A stretch of DNA of 64,000 nucleotides from Ephemerocybe angulata. Lineage: Eukaryota; Basidiomycota; Agaricomycetes; Agaricales; Psathyrellaceae. Location of the stretch: assembly GCA_013368325.1 (NCBI GenBank), contig JAACJK010000168.1, forward strand, positions 310,001-374,000, read 5' to 3'. The notes below the pieces were generated by a model. The model had not been told where the DNA came from. It saw only the letters and a program-made list of their open reading frames with translations, and made no database searches. Position numbers and translations under genes: made by a program. Shown piece after piece: positions 43,656-54,850 of the stretch (within the stretch, counting starts at the first letter, position 1; every line of letters starts with the position of its first letter).

Positions 43656-45591
43656 GACACCTTATCGGCCGGCCGAGTGGAGAAGGGCACTGGGGGAGGC
43701 AGGGTTGGAGCGTGAGTGGGAGCACGTTGTGTGGGGGTTGGAACATGGGTTCCTGGTTGGTTTCCCTGTCATCTCGGCTACCCAGCTCCCAGAAAATAGC
43801 AGCTCGATTGTCGAGCACCGGGAGCACCTCGCGAAGATCTTGGGGGCCGAGTTGGAGAAGGGGAGGTACGTGGGACCTGTTACGCGCGAGATTCTCGAGA
43901 GCGTTCTGGGTCCTGTTCAGTCGTCGCCACTCTCAATCATCCCCAAAGCGACCCCGGGAAAGTACCGTCTGTTGCAGAACTTCTCTTTCCCTCGCCGGCC
44001 GTCGGCCACACAGAACGCCACCGTCAACAGCTTTATCTGTTCATTCGACTTCCCCTGCACCTGGGGTACCTTCCGTTCCATGTGCATCCTTATCTCGAAG
44101 CTGCCGCCGGGTTCCCAGATGGCTATTCGGGATATCGCCGAAGCGTTTCGAACGGTTCCGCTTCACCCTTCCCAGTGGCCGGCTGCGGTGGTTCGAGGTC
44201 TGGGTGAGGAGTTATATGCCGATGTTTGTGTGGCCTTCGGGGCGGTTTCCTCTGGAGGAGTGTATGGAGCGGTGGACGATGCGATGTGCGAGATTTATCG
44301 GTCGAAGGGTGTGGGGCCTGTGTCGAAGTGGGTGGATGATCATCCCTTCGTCCGGGTTCCTAGGGAGTATCTGTCAGAGTTTAACGAGGTTAGGGAGGGT
44401 TGGAGGAGGAGGATTGAGCAGGAGGGACGTCACCAAACAAATAGTAGGATTTGGTTTGGGGGAGGGATGTTGGCGGATGGGGAGCCTTTCGAGATGTTTG
44501 AAGATTGCCGTTTTCTGGTGCAGGACCTGTCGGGTCGTTCTCCCCGCTCAGCGGAAGATGCGCGTTTCTCCTCGTGCATGGCCGACATCGATGACATCGC
44601 GCGAGACTTGGGCGTCGGCTTTGAACTCTCGAAGGACGTCCCCTTCGGCACCGTCGTGCCTTACATTGGCTTCCGTTGGGATCTGTCTCGCCGTACTGTC
44701 GAGCTTCCGAGGGAGAAGGCGGAGCGTTACGTTGCAGCCATTGAGGAGTGGTTGGCGCGTCCACGGCACGACCTTGAGCAAGTTCAGCAGTTGTATGGAA
44801 AGCTCCTTCATGCTTCCCTTGCTGTTCCCGCAGGACGAGCGCGACTTACCGGCCTTGAACGCGCCCTCGGCCTCGCACACGCCAATCCCTACATGGCTAG
44901 GTTTCCCCCTCGTTCCGCTCGACCAGACCTCGAGTGGTGGGCCGAGCGATTGCAGAGAGTCAACCTTTGGCGCTCGGTCGTCGTGCCAGATGCCCTCGTT
45001 GACCTGGGCGCATTCTCCGACGCAAGTACCGGTACCGGAATCGCTATCATCGTTGGGGACAGGTGGAGGGCATGGAGACTTCTGCCTGGCTGGAGAACTC
45101 GCAATGGGACCAAGGACATCGGTTGGGCAGAGGCCGTCGGCTTCTACTTCCTCGCCGTCGCTCTCACTCGCTTGGTCTCCCCCGGCGTCCACTTGCGGTT
45201 ATTCGGTGATAACGAAGGAGTCGTCAAGGGCTGGAGGAATTGCAGGAGTCGAAACACCGCCGTTAACAATGTCTTCAAGCTTCTCCTGGACTACCTTGAG
45301 GAGTCCGACTTCGTCGGGTGTGTTCATTGCGAATACGTTCCCACCGGTGACAACCCAGCGGATGCTCCCTCGCGCGGCGTCTACCCACCCAGTGACCGAC
45401 TCCTCCCTCACATCCGTATTCCGGAATCTCTCAGACCCTACATCGTCGATGCCCTTGACCCCGTTGGACCCAGTGACAGCTTCGACACCGGAGGTGGTGA
45501 GGAAATGGGGGAGGGGCTCTGTGACGACGACGAAGGCGGCGGGGATACGGATGAGCTCGACGAGATTGAGTATCTCGCCGGCGCTATCTAA
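43600..45591 (+). CDS. Ngaro Pol: reverse transcriptase and RNase H
   Basis: Open frame formally 43144-45591, overlapping the Gag Cys-rich exon in another frame; the protein-like part starts near 43600. RT motifs: SPLSIIPKATPGKYRLLQNFSFPR, MAIRDIAEAFRTVPLHPSQ (first Asp), AFGAVSSGGVYG, and KWVDDHPFVRVP as the catalytic VDD. A connection region YIGFRWDLSRRTVELP precedes RNase H with FSDASTGTGIA, GWAEAVGF and LFGDNEGVVKGW. The C-terminus CEYVPTGDNPADAPSRG is the last RNase H element. How it is translated is unclear: there is no ATG in good context after the overlap. Intact. Confidence 0.88.
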   Translation, partial: LLSSTELKTALERNRSQPRTPYRPAEWRRALGEAGLEREWEHVVWGLEHGFLVGFPVISATQLPENSSSIVEHREHLAKILGAELEKGRYVGPVTREILESVLGPVQSSPLSIIPKATPGKYRLLQNFSFPRRPSATQNATVNSFICSFDFPCTWGTFRSMCILISKLPPGSQMAIRDIAEAFRTVPLHPSQWPAAVVRGLGEELYADVCVAFGAVSSGGVYGAVDDAMCEIYRSKGVGPVSKWVDDHPFVRVPREYLSEFNEVREGWRRRIEQEGRHQTNSRIWFGGGMLADGEPFEMFEDCRFLVQDLSGRSPRSAEDARFSSCMADIDDIARDLGVGFELSKDVPFGTVVPYIGFRWDLSRRTVELPREKAERYVAAIEEWLARPRHDLEQVQQLYGKLLHASLAVPAGRARLTGLERALGLAHANPYMARFPPRSARPDLEWWAERLQRVNLWRSVVVPDALVDLGAFSDASTGTGIAIIVGDRWRAWRLLPGWRTRNGTKDIGWAEAVGFYFLAVALTRLVSPGVHLRLFGDNEGVVKGWRNCRSRNTAVNNVFKLLLDYLEESDFVGCVHCEYVPTGDNPADAPSRGVYPPSDRLLPHIRIPESLRPYIVDALDPVGPSDSFDTGGGEEMGEGLCDDDEGGGDTDELDEIEYLAGAI

Positions 45592-46714
45592 TGGTGCACC
45601 CCGTTCTAGCTCTCTCTCGGTGCTGCGACCTCCGTGCCCTTGTGCCGAGCGTCTTCGGGTTTGGCGCCCCCTGCTTTCGGGGCTGCGGGACTCGGCGCAT
45701 GCCGAGAAGGTTTACGATATGCTCTCTAAGACGTGGTCTTTGTCGACGAGGCGCACGTATGGAGCGGGGCTGCTGGTTTTTCACGTCTGGTGTGACCTGC
45801 GGGAGCCGCCCGTCCCAGAGTCTCAGAGGGCTCCCGTGTCGATGTCTCTGCTGCTTGAGTTCCTGAGTTCATGCGCTGGGGCTTACTCGGGCTCCACCGC
45901 GAAGAATTATGTGTATGGTGTCCGTGCGTGGCACACCACGCATGCTATCCCCTGGCGAGTCGACGAGATACACCTTTCCGCAGCGCTTACGGCAATCGAG
46001 AAGATGACGCCTCCTACCTCCCGCCGCCCGAAGCGCCCGCCGGTGACTGTTGGATATATCGAGAAGATCGCACCGTACTTCGACTTATCTTCGCCGTTCG
46101 ACGCCGCCATCTTTGCTGCCCTTACCACTACTTTCTGGTCGCTCGCTCGGCTAGGGGAGTTCACCGTTAATCCGGACAAGGGTCCCTTCAGCCCAGCTAC
46201 TCATGTCACGCGTTCTGGGGTTAGCGCTGAGGGTAGCGTTGGACGGTTGGGGTTGCCGGTTACCACCTTCTTCCTCCCCACTACAAAGACTGCCCCCGTG
46301 CATGGTGAACGGGTGCAGTGGTCTCGTCAGCAGGGCCCATCTGATCCGCAGGCTGCACTAGAGGCGCATCTTGCCGTTAACAGCCCGGGCTCAGGCGACC
46401 ATTTGTTTGCGTGGCGGTCGAAGGGTCGCTTGAAGCCGTTGGAGCGCGCTGCCTTTCTGAGACGTGTTAATCAGGCTGCGAAGAAAGCAGGTCTTTCACG
46501 CATGCAGGGTCATAGTCTCAGGATTGGTGGGGTGTTGGAGTTTTTGTTGCGTGGCATACCATTTGACGTCGTGAAGGCCCTGGGGCGTTGGGCCAGTGAC
46601 GCCTTTACGCTTTACCTTCGGGAGTCTGCCGCAATCTTGGCGCCGTATATTCAGGACACCCCGATCCTGGAGCCTTTTGTTCGGATCGCGATGCCGTCGC
46701 GTGTGCGCCGTTAA
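45592..46714 (+). CDS. Ngaro tyrosine recombinase
   Basis: Read in the +1 frame relative to RT, directly after its stop; first ATG at 45719, giving about 331 aa. It has STRRTYGAGLLVFHVWCD and GSTAKNYVYGVRAWH in the N-terminal domain and the catalytic set SLARLGEFTVNP (Arg), GHSLRIGGVLEFL (His-x-x-Arg), LGRWASDAFTLYLRE (Trp and nucleophile Tyr). These are the YR family residues, so it is predicted to integrate circular cDNA. The frame is open continuously from 43433, far upstream; that part is a composition-driven shadow of RT. Confidence 0.85.
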
Positions 46715-46738
46715 GCGCCATCGCGGTATTAGACGCCG

Positions 46739-46754
46739 GTACCATCGATGGTAC
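46739..46754. other. Perfect 16-bp palindrome after the recombinase
   Basis: GTACCATCGATGGTAC, 25 bp after the recombinase stop and 72 bp before B1. Might be a structural or recombination-linked element; chance is possible. Confidence 0.4.
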
Positions 46755-46825
46755 GTCCTCCCTCCTGTGGTGTATTGGGGGCCCTCCTTCGTGCGCGTCG
46801 CGAGGACTCCTGGTACCTGATTGGG

Positions 46826-47067
46826 TGCACGGACTCACTCGGGCCATTGCAGATCAACTGAAGTTTCGAGTCGAGGCCAGCTGCGCTGGCACTCACCCAA
46901 AGCCACGATATCATTCAACATGATGTTAGGGATGCCGAAAAGTACTTAATTGTAGCTTATGCCGAATTATTATTGTTTGCCGTATCCTTCTCATTACAAC
47001 AGTGTGAGAGTGATCATTACCCTAGACTCACATCTATCCCTTGTTCACTGAGCGTATCAAGACGTAG
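46826..47067 (+). repeat. Ngaro split repeat B1
   Basis: Starts TGCACGGACTCACTCGGG, ends GACGTAG. The 242-bp copy at 47339 differs by one base (GTTAGGG versus GTTAAGG). Confidence 0.92.
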
Positions 47068-47068
47068 A

Positions 47069-47219
47069 TGGTGATCTCAGGGAGTGTAATGAACCGGAGA
47101 GTGAGGTCTACGGGCTGAGTCAGCGTGGTGCACAGCATCTCTTTCTTCGCTTTGCACCACGACCTCCCCGAGACCGCCGACTCTCTACTTCACAGTAGAG
47201 TCTCCGTATCGCGAAAAAA
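47069..47219 (+). repeat. Ngaro split repeat A2
   Basis: 151-bp repeat of A1 (offset 5178 bp). Followed by a 119-bp unique spacer before B2. Confidence 0.92.
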
Positions 47220-47338
47220 CCCGCCCGCCCTCACCTTTTTGCTGGACTATCCTGGTTTCTCTACTCTTGGTAGTGAATCTCGGCTACGAAAGCGATACTC
47301 GACGCTTTCGGTTGTCGCTGCATTGGCCCTCCCACCCT

Positions 47339-47580
47339 TGCACGGACTCACTCGGGCCATTGCAGATCAACTGAAGTTTCGAGTCGAGGCCAGCTGCGCT
47401 GGCACTCACCCAAAGCCACGATATCATTCAACATGATGTTAAGGATGCCGAAAAGTACTTAATTGTAGCTTATGCCGAATTATTATTGTTTGCCGTATCC
47501 TTCTCATTACAACAGTGTGAGAGTGATCATTACCCTAGACTCACATCTATCCCTTGTTCACTGAGCGTATCAAGACGTAG
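47339..47580 (+). repeat. Ngaro split repeat B2 (right end)
   Basis: 242-bp second copy of B1 (offset 513). Its end at 47580 defines the right boundary of the element. Confidence 0.92.
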
Positions 47581-48079
47581 AGTGCTAATGAATGATGAGT
47601 AGATTAGATCTTCGTGATGGGATCATTTGCATGTGCTGGCCCAAGAAAAGATTCAGAGCTTTTGCTTCCTGCACTCACCTCCTCGTCGCAACGATGATCG
47701 ATCCAAACCACTCTAGCGGCTGTCATGCGCCTGCTTCTCGAATCTCGGAGCGTTGGGAACGTGGAAGGAGGTCGGGGGAGGCAGGGTTGAAGGAGGGAAG
47801 AGGGCTGGGCTGGGATTCATGAATCCGTTCTAGGGTTGCGTGTATAATTCGACCCAGGGCATATATATAGTAACTTACAGGTCCAATTTTTCGGGGATGG
47901 GCAAATATAGTAAATTACAGGGTAAATTACAAAATGTCGCTTTGTCACGTGACTTGCTCGGCGACGCAAAAATACAGCTAAATGGTTTTAAAACGAAAGC
48001 GGGCAGGGTAGAAGGAAGCACGGGAAGGGATGGGAAGGAGTTGGAAGCTGGAGAACAAAGAGAAAGGTATACTTACGTC
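47581..48079. other. Intergenic, possible left end of the hAT element
   Basis: No gene. Holds AT-rich, imperfectly repeated strings (AGTAACTTACAGG, AGTAAATTACAGG, GTAAATTACAAAATG at about 47870-47938) that resemble, inverted, the sequence at about 52935-52965. Confidence 0.4.
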
Positions 48080-51000
48080 CTAGACCCAACCACCCAAGTC
48101 AAAGGAACCCTCATCCTCCTCTCCGTCACACTTCAAGTCAGGTTTCGTCGCAACGGCTGGTAATGGAATGCGTCCCCGAGGTATCGGTCCATCCGCGAGA
48201 AGCTCCTGGACATCGAGGCTTGCAAGATTGAACTCGCTAGTGTCGGAATCTTCGGGGAGCACAGTGTCGGAGTCAAGTTCCACGGAGGCCGTCACTTCTG
48301 GAGACATGGTCGTTGTGCTGGTGTTGGGCGGAACGAATTCTTCGTCGTCGGACTCGTCGTAGTTCACGTCTTCATCTCGCTCGTCATCGTCCAAGCCGCG
48401 TCGGAGACGCTTCACGTCAAAGAACCGAATGACAGGGTGAGGGCGGGCAGAACGGCGCAGCTGTTGGATGGTAGAGGATGAGTAAGAGATGGAGATGGAT
48501 AGCAAAATGTTATGAATCGACACACCTTGATTGATTTCTCAGCTTGGTAGTAGCTGCGGATCCTTGTCATTGCGATGACAGTGTCGACCTTCTGCCGAGA
48601 GCGTTGAGCGGTGTTGAGCATAGTGATCGACGACATGGTGCGTTCGTCTGCCATGGAATGAGGGACGGCAGAGAACAACTTCATTGCAAGAGCCTATTGA
48701 GATGTGAGTCCGGAAACCAGGTAAGATGTCAAAGGACGCACCGCGAGAATACCGCCGTTAGCAGAACCTTCAAACGTACTCCAGTACTCGAGGGGCGTCT
48801 GCCCGGGGCCCAGCCCGAGAGCAAAGGGGAATGTCCGTTGCGCGTATGCCGTGAATTGGGCCTTGAACAACTTGATAAGGGCCGCGGGCTTGTCTTTCCA
48901 TTGACGAAGGAAGTCGTCGCTTCCATGGTTGACTTCGATGACGAGAAGGTGGTGGAGATATTTCCCCACCTCGGAGAACGTTCGGGGGTTCGCGATACCG
49001 GGTGGAACAGTGGCTGGGGCGTCCTTTGCTGCCGGAAGCTGGATTGTGAAAGCGAGGGCGTTGGGTTGGCGCAAAATATCGGAGCGTACAAAATCTGAGA
49101 TAATAGTCAGTCTCGTTGAGCGAGGATGTACTAATTGAAGTAGCGACTTACCAGGGTGAAGATAGAAGGCAGTGAGATGGACATTGGTGGGGCCCTCGAT
49201 GAAGAACTGTCGCCATCGCTTGTTGATAATCCGCCGAATGTCCTGGGCGACCGAGTCGGGAAGTTGACAAGTCTCCAGCGCGCGCTTGATCCGGAACACG
49301 ATGGCAATCCAGTAGAGCTGGATGTCGGCAGGCGTAATCGAAACGGCTTCAAGGCATTGAATGCCGCGAGCGAGACCGTCGCACACGGCGATGAATTGCG
49401 TGAGGTGGATTTGGAACTGGAGACTGGCCGGGGTGTTCTTGATGAAGTAACGATGGTAGTCCTAGAAACAAAGTGAGATAAAATTATGAAATAGCAGAGG
49501 GATGTTAACATACCGGGATGGTGATCTCATCGTTCGTACAGAGAACCTCCAGAGCAGGTAGGTTGCGCTGCAGGGAAACAGCACACCAGATCCGCGAGGC
49601 AAACCTCGTCTTTCCCGCACTCTCCAACCCCGCCCCAAGCCCTTGCTTCACTCGCTCCTTTCGCAATTTCTCCTTCCCGATGTTCGAGTGCTTGAAGTGC
49701 TTTACGGTGCCCTGTACGATGGTAAGAACCTGCAAAACTGTCAGTACACCACACAAAGCACTAAAGATGGAAAACTTACCGGTTTGAAGTACTCGAGGGC
49801 GCACAAGTCTTTGCAGGTGTTGTTGAGGTGATGGATAGGGTCGGGCAGGTTAAGTTGGGGAAGTTGCTCAGTGAGCTTCTCCCGCGCAACACGCGTATTG
49901 CCAGTGTTGTCTGACGAGACAGCTGAAAACCGATGACGACCAATCTCATCAATGACCTGTTTGTTGTTGTCAGTAGCTTCGCAGCAGAAAGAAGGAAACC
50001 TACTCACCCGAAGAACCAACTCGGCAATCCATTCTCCTGTGTGCGACACATCGGTACACTCTTGGCCCTCGAGCAAGACCACCCGCTTAGCTTGAGTTGT
50101 GGCATGGACGGTGTACACGGAACCACCGTTTCGAATCGATCCGCCGTCAAACGAGAGGCTGAGGCGTTTCTCCTTCTTGAGAAGAGCGATATTCTGCTTC
50201 TTGACGAAGGCTTCCTCAGATTGAATCTGCGAGTCGAAGAGCTTCGTGCGGGATGCTGGAACGTACGACCGACTGAAGACTCGGAATAATTCCTTCCATT
50301 CAGGCAGGTCGGCGACGGCTGGAGGAATTCGGGCGGCGCAGAAGAGCTTGACGACGATGTGATCTGCGCTGTTCTGTATCTGCTTGTTGCCTCGAGGACC
50401 CCAGTTGAACCCGTCCTTGATATCGGAGGATAGTGTTGTTTCCGATGAGACCGAGGAGATGCTGGATGATGCAGTGAGGGGAGTAGACAAGGGAGCGGGG
50501 GACGACGATGGGGACAGCTTCAGTCGTGCTTGATCGGAAGCAACGAGGGACCCAGGTGCTAGATCGGCGCTCTGCCTTGCGGCAAGCAGCCTAAGCTCTG
50601 GTGTCAAGAGCAGGCACTTCTTGGAATGTGCGAGGACTCGGGCGGCGGTGCGGGGCCTCCACTTGATTTGGCATCCGTTGCCTACGCAGCGGTGAGTCCT
50701 CGGTCGGCCGTGTTCTCGAGGTAATTCGACTGTGAGCTGGTCAAGGTAGTCGAGGGAAGGGCGACCACGTTTCTGGGGGTTCTCGCACTGGGTATTGTCG
50801 TCCGAGTCGCTATCTGAATCGATGAGGGATAGGTCGAGAGAGTTGTTGTGGGTGAACGAAGCGAGGTGGACAGTGTTGGTGATATCCTCGAGTTTCTAAA
50901 GACAAAGTGAGCATTGAGATTAAGAGAAGCCATTCTACAACTTACACGTTTCGTTGAGGATGGCGGGACGCTCGAAATCGATGGCTGGGGCAGAGGGGGG

Positions 51001-52580
51001 ATCTGGAAAATTGGGGCAAGGCACGACTGGGTTGGTTTCTTGACGGTCGACTTTGCTGACTTCTTCTTCGAGGATGGCACAGCAGCTGGGAGGCGGATCT
51101 TGGTAATAGCATCTTGGGACTCTCGAGAGGTGTGGATGGCGGTCTTCGACTCCAAGAAACGGTTGAGATCAGAGCGTTGGACGGGGAGGGCCGAAACACT
51201 GAGAATTGGCTATAAAGCAGGTCAGTTTGAATCATAGATTAGAACGAAGATGGAATTTACCTTGGACATGTTGTAATCTTTGAGGATATCATTCAGAAAT
51301 GAAAGCCTTGCAGCGTCGCCGAACCCCCTTCGATCGGTTTTTTCAAGGAGCGGTGTTTCGGCAGAGCAGAGATAATGGGCCAACGCATTCTGGGAAAAGA
51401 TAGCACAGTTCCAAGAATCGATGCTAAGGTCCTGGATGGGGCAGGGAAGAGTCTCGTAGATGAACTCGTCGATGGGAGGAGTGTGAGGGTCGTTCTGTTG
51501 ACAGAACCAAACCAACGGTTCGGCGATGCTGGGATCAGGTTTGCCACCAGCAGGATCGCCAAACAAGATTCGACCCTCCGACGGAATCACAACAGCCGCA
51601 ACCCAATGGTTACCGTGGCTATGGAAGATGCCGCCAAGACCAGAAGCCTCCGAAATCTTCGAGCCAAAGCGGGAGAGGACGTCGTTTGGGTTCGATGGCT
51701 GGTAAGTCTTGGTTTCATATGCTCGGGAGATGAGGCGAGAGTAAACTGTGTCAACAAGGAGCGTCGAGCGATCTTGAAGATTCTCCGTCAAGGAGCAGAT
51801 CATTTGGTCGACGTGCTCGTCCGTGAGCCATTCCTGGGAGAGGTATGCGGGAAGGATAGACTTGGGGAAGCGCACAAGACCAAAGGGACCTCCCGCCGAG
51901 ATGTACCCGCTCCACGAAAGGCTAGCAAGTGAGCTACAATTAAAGTGAGTTGCAACATTCAATTTACAGCTGTTGATGGAATGCTTACCGGAATAGAGGC
52001 TCGACGACGTGAGCCCATGGGGAGAGGTCAGGGCTTTGGAGCCAGGCAATTCCATCAGCCCACTTCTGCTTGAGAGGTGCGAGCTCCAGGTGGACTTTAC
52101 TCCAGAACGAGGCTGACCAGAGTGGAAGACGCAAGGCGTCCGACATCGGGACCTTGAGGGAGTTTGCCCCGTCGAGGAAGCTCTGACCTACGTCGGTCAA
52201 GAGTCTCGCAACGACACCTCGAGGGGGAACAGGAAGAGCATCCAGCATCTCCGAGGCATCGTCCGTGGGCCAATCCTGCGAGAAGAACTCAAAGTTCTGC
52301 CCAGCAGACTTGTACGTGGTGTCGCGAAGAGGGGGGAGAGTAATGTTTGCGAAGTCGAGGACAGACAAGTTAGGATCAGGGATAAGGTCCCCTGGAATTG
52401 CAGTGTGAGAATGGGCATCTTTCGCATAGAGGCGATTCGATAAGACTGACCTGGGACATCGACGGGAATGGCAGTTAAGCGCCTGATGGCGTCCTTGACG
52501 GATTCGGGCACGTCGCTGAACTTATGGCCAGCATTGCGCCAGGAAGCAAGGTCGATGGGGGATACAGTAGCTGTAGTCAT
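48080..52580 (-). CDS. Ulp1-type protease / BED finger / hAT transposase fusion, intact
   Basis: Eleven exons join in phase to 1320 aa: 52580-52451, 52391-51989, 51933-51261, 51209-50946, 50895-50008, 49956-49780, 49729-49514, 49461-49152, 49094-48742, 48693-48526, 48460-48080. Residues about 180-400 form a C48 (Ulp1/SENP) cysteine protease: GNHWVAAVV gives H287, LFGDPAGG D304, Q345, and IDSWNC the nucleophile C354. Exon 5 starts with a BED-like finger (HRCVGNGCQIKW ... AHSKKC) and continues as a DUF659-type hAT core with LSLSFDGGS and FSAVSSDNTGNTR (catalytic Asp candidates) and NLPDPIHHLNNTCKD. The C-terminus is the hAT dimerisation region (PHSMADERTMSSITMLN) and an acidic tail. Family knowledge: hAT enzymes cut and paste DNA; Ulp1 enzymes process SUMO or related tags. 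No stop or frameshift, so it may be active. Confidence 0.88.
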
Positions 52581-52635
52581 TGGGTAGAAGTTGGAACAGT
52601 AATGGGGGGTGCATTTTGAAAGCGTCGAGTCCCAG

Positions 52636-52641
52636 TTTATA
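52636..52641 (-). promoter_or_regulatory. TATA-like box of the protease-transposase gene
   Basis: TATAAA on the minus strand, about 57 nt upstream of the ATG at 52580. Confidence 0.4.
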
Positions 52642-52644
52642 TTC

Positions 52645-53604
52645 TATGCGCCCGAACCCCCGAATGCGAAGACATAGCTTCTAGGGCTCTGAGGTCGGTC
52701 CCGATGAACGCACAAAATCGTCAGGCGCACGTCCAAGGCCCTGAATTTGCAGTGGTTATGGTTAAGTCTGAGCAAGTCGTCTGTACCCGTTCATTGCTCA
52801 CCAGGCTTTCCATCGTACCCGTCCATTGCTCACCCTTTCCATCGTTCCTATCAAAGATGGCCCCACCGGTGCCCCTCGCGCCGGTACTCTATCGGGCTAA
52901 TATAATTACAAAAAGTTGCACCCCAGAAAACTGGGGTCGGCATATAACTTGTAACTTACTGTAAAATACACTTGTAATAAACACTTTGTAAATAAACGCC
53001 CGTTAAACACGCAACCCTAATCCGTTCACCTCGGCTCTCTCGCATTCGTTCGTTCGTGTTCGCTTGGTTGCTCGGTATGGCGCGGCATGGCATGGCATGT
53101 CCAGGTTGGACGGAAGCGAGCCCACCGCGCTCCCTGGTCTAACTCGACCAGAGCTTTCTTGGACCCGACCGACCGACCACCCAGCGCGCGTCCGCGTCCG
53201 CATCCACATCCTGGACAATCGATGGTTCAGTCGCTCGTGGCACCGGCATCCTTTTCGGACATCTCAAGGCGCAGCATGTGGTATGCGGCATGGCTGCCCT
53301 CGGAGCCCACATGTACACTCGCTCTCCCCATGCACGTCCCCCCCACATCCTCGTTACTCTGCTCTACGTGTTCCTACTTTCCCGTATCCCGGGCCTCCAC
53401 CATACACCTCTCCCTCGCGCCATCCGCCAGATCGCTTCCGAATGTATTTCAACGACAGGCCTGCTGGCGAAGCTTCCCTGTGACACCGTGACGTTCCCTT
53501 CCTCCGCCCTCGACCACCGCAACCGAAACGAAGCGAGTCTGGGACGCAGCGATACGACGAGACGGATTTCCGCCAAGTGCATCGCTGTCCATCATCCCGG
53601 AGAG
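52645..53604. other. Intergenic, no recognised gene
   Basis: 52935-52965 may be the right end of the hAT element. 53040-53600 is GC-rich with overlapping Pro/Arg/Ser-rich frames on both strands, none resembling a protein family. Confidence 0.45.
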
Positions 53605-54850
53605 CAGGATGCGGGAGGATAGGGCTAGGAAGAGGAGGGAGACTGTGGAGATTGTGAAGCACGAGGAGGAGGCGCAAGAGGAAGCACGAGGTGTGTCGCA
53701 TTTCAGTGCGATATTTCGGAGTCTCATCGCTTTCTAGGCAATTTCTAGGCAAGGGCGCACGTCGTCTTAGTGCCTCAGACGCTTCTAGTACTGATACCGT
53801 TGCCGCTGGCGCAGATAACGGTGGAGGAGAAATAGCAGATGAGGACAGGCGAGGAAGCTGCGGCAGGTCCGTCGCCCGTACGCCCTCGTACTCATCGCTC
53901 TCCAGACACCCCCAAAACCTCCGCCGTGACCCCGACCCCTTCTCTGATGCTTCCTTTATCCCCAATCCCCACTTCGTCGCCCCTAACACTATCGCAGTGC
54001 TTCCTCCCACTCTCGCCTCCGTTTACAAGCACTCCTCCACGCTCGGCGCCATCCTCGCCGGCATCGCCTCCTAAAGATCTCCCCCGGATCACATGGGCCT
54101 CCAAGCGTTTGTGCATCCACGCTTTGGGCTCCGTGCCGGCGTCTGATTCTACCAAGAACGACCCTCTCGACGGCGGTGAATGCACCCTTGCTAAAGCCTT
54201 TGCCGTCAGCTCGCTCCCGGCTCCCACACGACCGCTCACTGAGGGACGTGGCTCGCTCAGTGACAATATCTCGCACGCATGCGGACCCAGAACAATACCC
54301 AAGTGACGTCTCAGCTCTGTGTTAGACCCCATGTCGCTGAGAGTTCCGTTCCTAACGGCTTATGCTCGTTTTCTCGTCTCGGCTCCTCCTGTCTCGCGTC
54401 GTCTCTAGAGCTCAAACCCCCGCGAAGAAGATAACCGGCCGCCCATCCAAGGTCAAAGTACTCATCCTCCTGATGGCCATACTCCTCCGTCGCGCTATTT
54501 GAACGCTCGGCCTCGCTCTTCGCCTCCCAGCTCTCGTGCTCTGGGCGCCCACGACATCGACGACCCCATCCCTACGCCTGCTGAATTAGAGCGGGCGCTT
54601 TACGACGGCATCGCGTTCGAGCATTGTGTTGATATCTTGCTCTCAACTGTTCATTACCCCCTCGACTATGACGACTCTCGTATTTCTGGCATTGGAAGGT
54701 TCTCAGACCGGCTACGACGCGTATATGAACACAAGGGCGTTGGTTCGTTCTCCTGGGATTCCTGTTCAGCTTCGCCCTCAGCACTCGTGTTGTTTTTGTT
54801 CGTGCCTTCGTGCTTTGCGTTACGCTTTTGTGCGCCCCGTTTCGTTTGAG
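53605..54850 (+). pseudogene. Broken paralogue of the homeodomain gene, lacking the homeodomain
   Basis: Matches the gene at 61630-63345 in order: the end of its exon 1 (EEAQEEARG, donor at 53692), the start of exon 2, the block RSPDTPK ... LTLSQCFLP ... PRSAPSSPASPP (53890-54070), SKRLCIHALGSVPASDS, and the C-terminal IDDPIPTPAELERALYDGIAFEHCVDILLS (54560-54650). It has an in-frame stop near 53837 (TAG in gaaatagcag), loses the frame elsewhere, and its sequence upstream of 53605 does not contain a homeodomain. Confidence 0.72.

Larger units (their letters stand above)
41891..47580 (+). mobile_element. Ngaro-like tyrosine-recombinase (DIRS-order) retrotransposon, complete-looking
   Basis: 5690 bp with the diagnostic split direct repeats A1 - ORFs - B1 A2 B2. 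A1 is 41891-42041, B1 46826-47067, A2 47069-47219, B2 47339-47580. B1 and A2 are one base apart. A and B copies are almost identical (one substitution seen between B1 and B2, one to two between A1 and A2). It encodes spliced Gag, RT-RNase H and a tyrosine recombinase, with no DDE integrase. This is the layout known for Ngaro elements of fungi and fish. No target duplication, as expected for YR integration. A 119-bp spacer between A2 and B2 is unusual. Confidence 0.92.

Noticed and set aside
41891..47580. Ordinary LTR retrotransposon or Starship-type cargo element
   Set aside because: Repeats are split (A1, B1-A2-B2), there is no DDE integrase, and the recombinase is paired with RT-RNase H, which fits Ngaro.
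53354..54010. 218-codon minus-strand frame
   Set aside because: Runs antisense to the homeodomain relic and reflects its Pro/Ser-rich composition.
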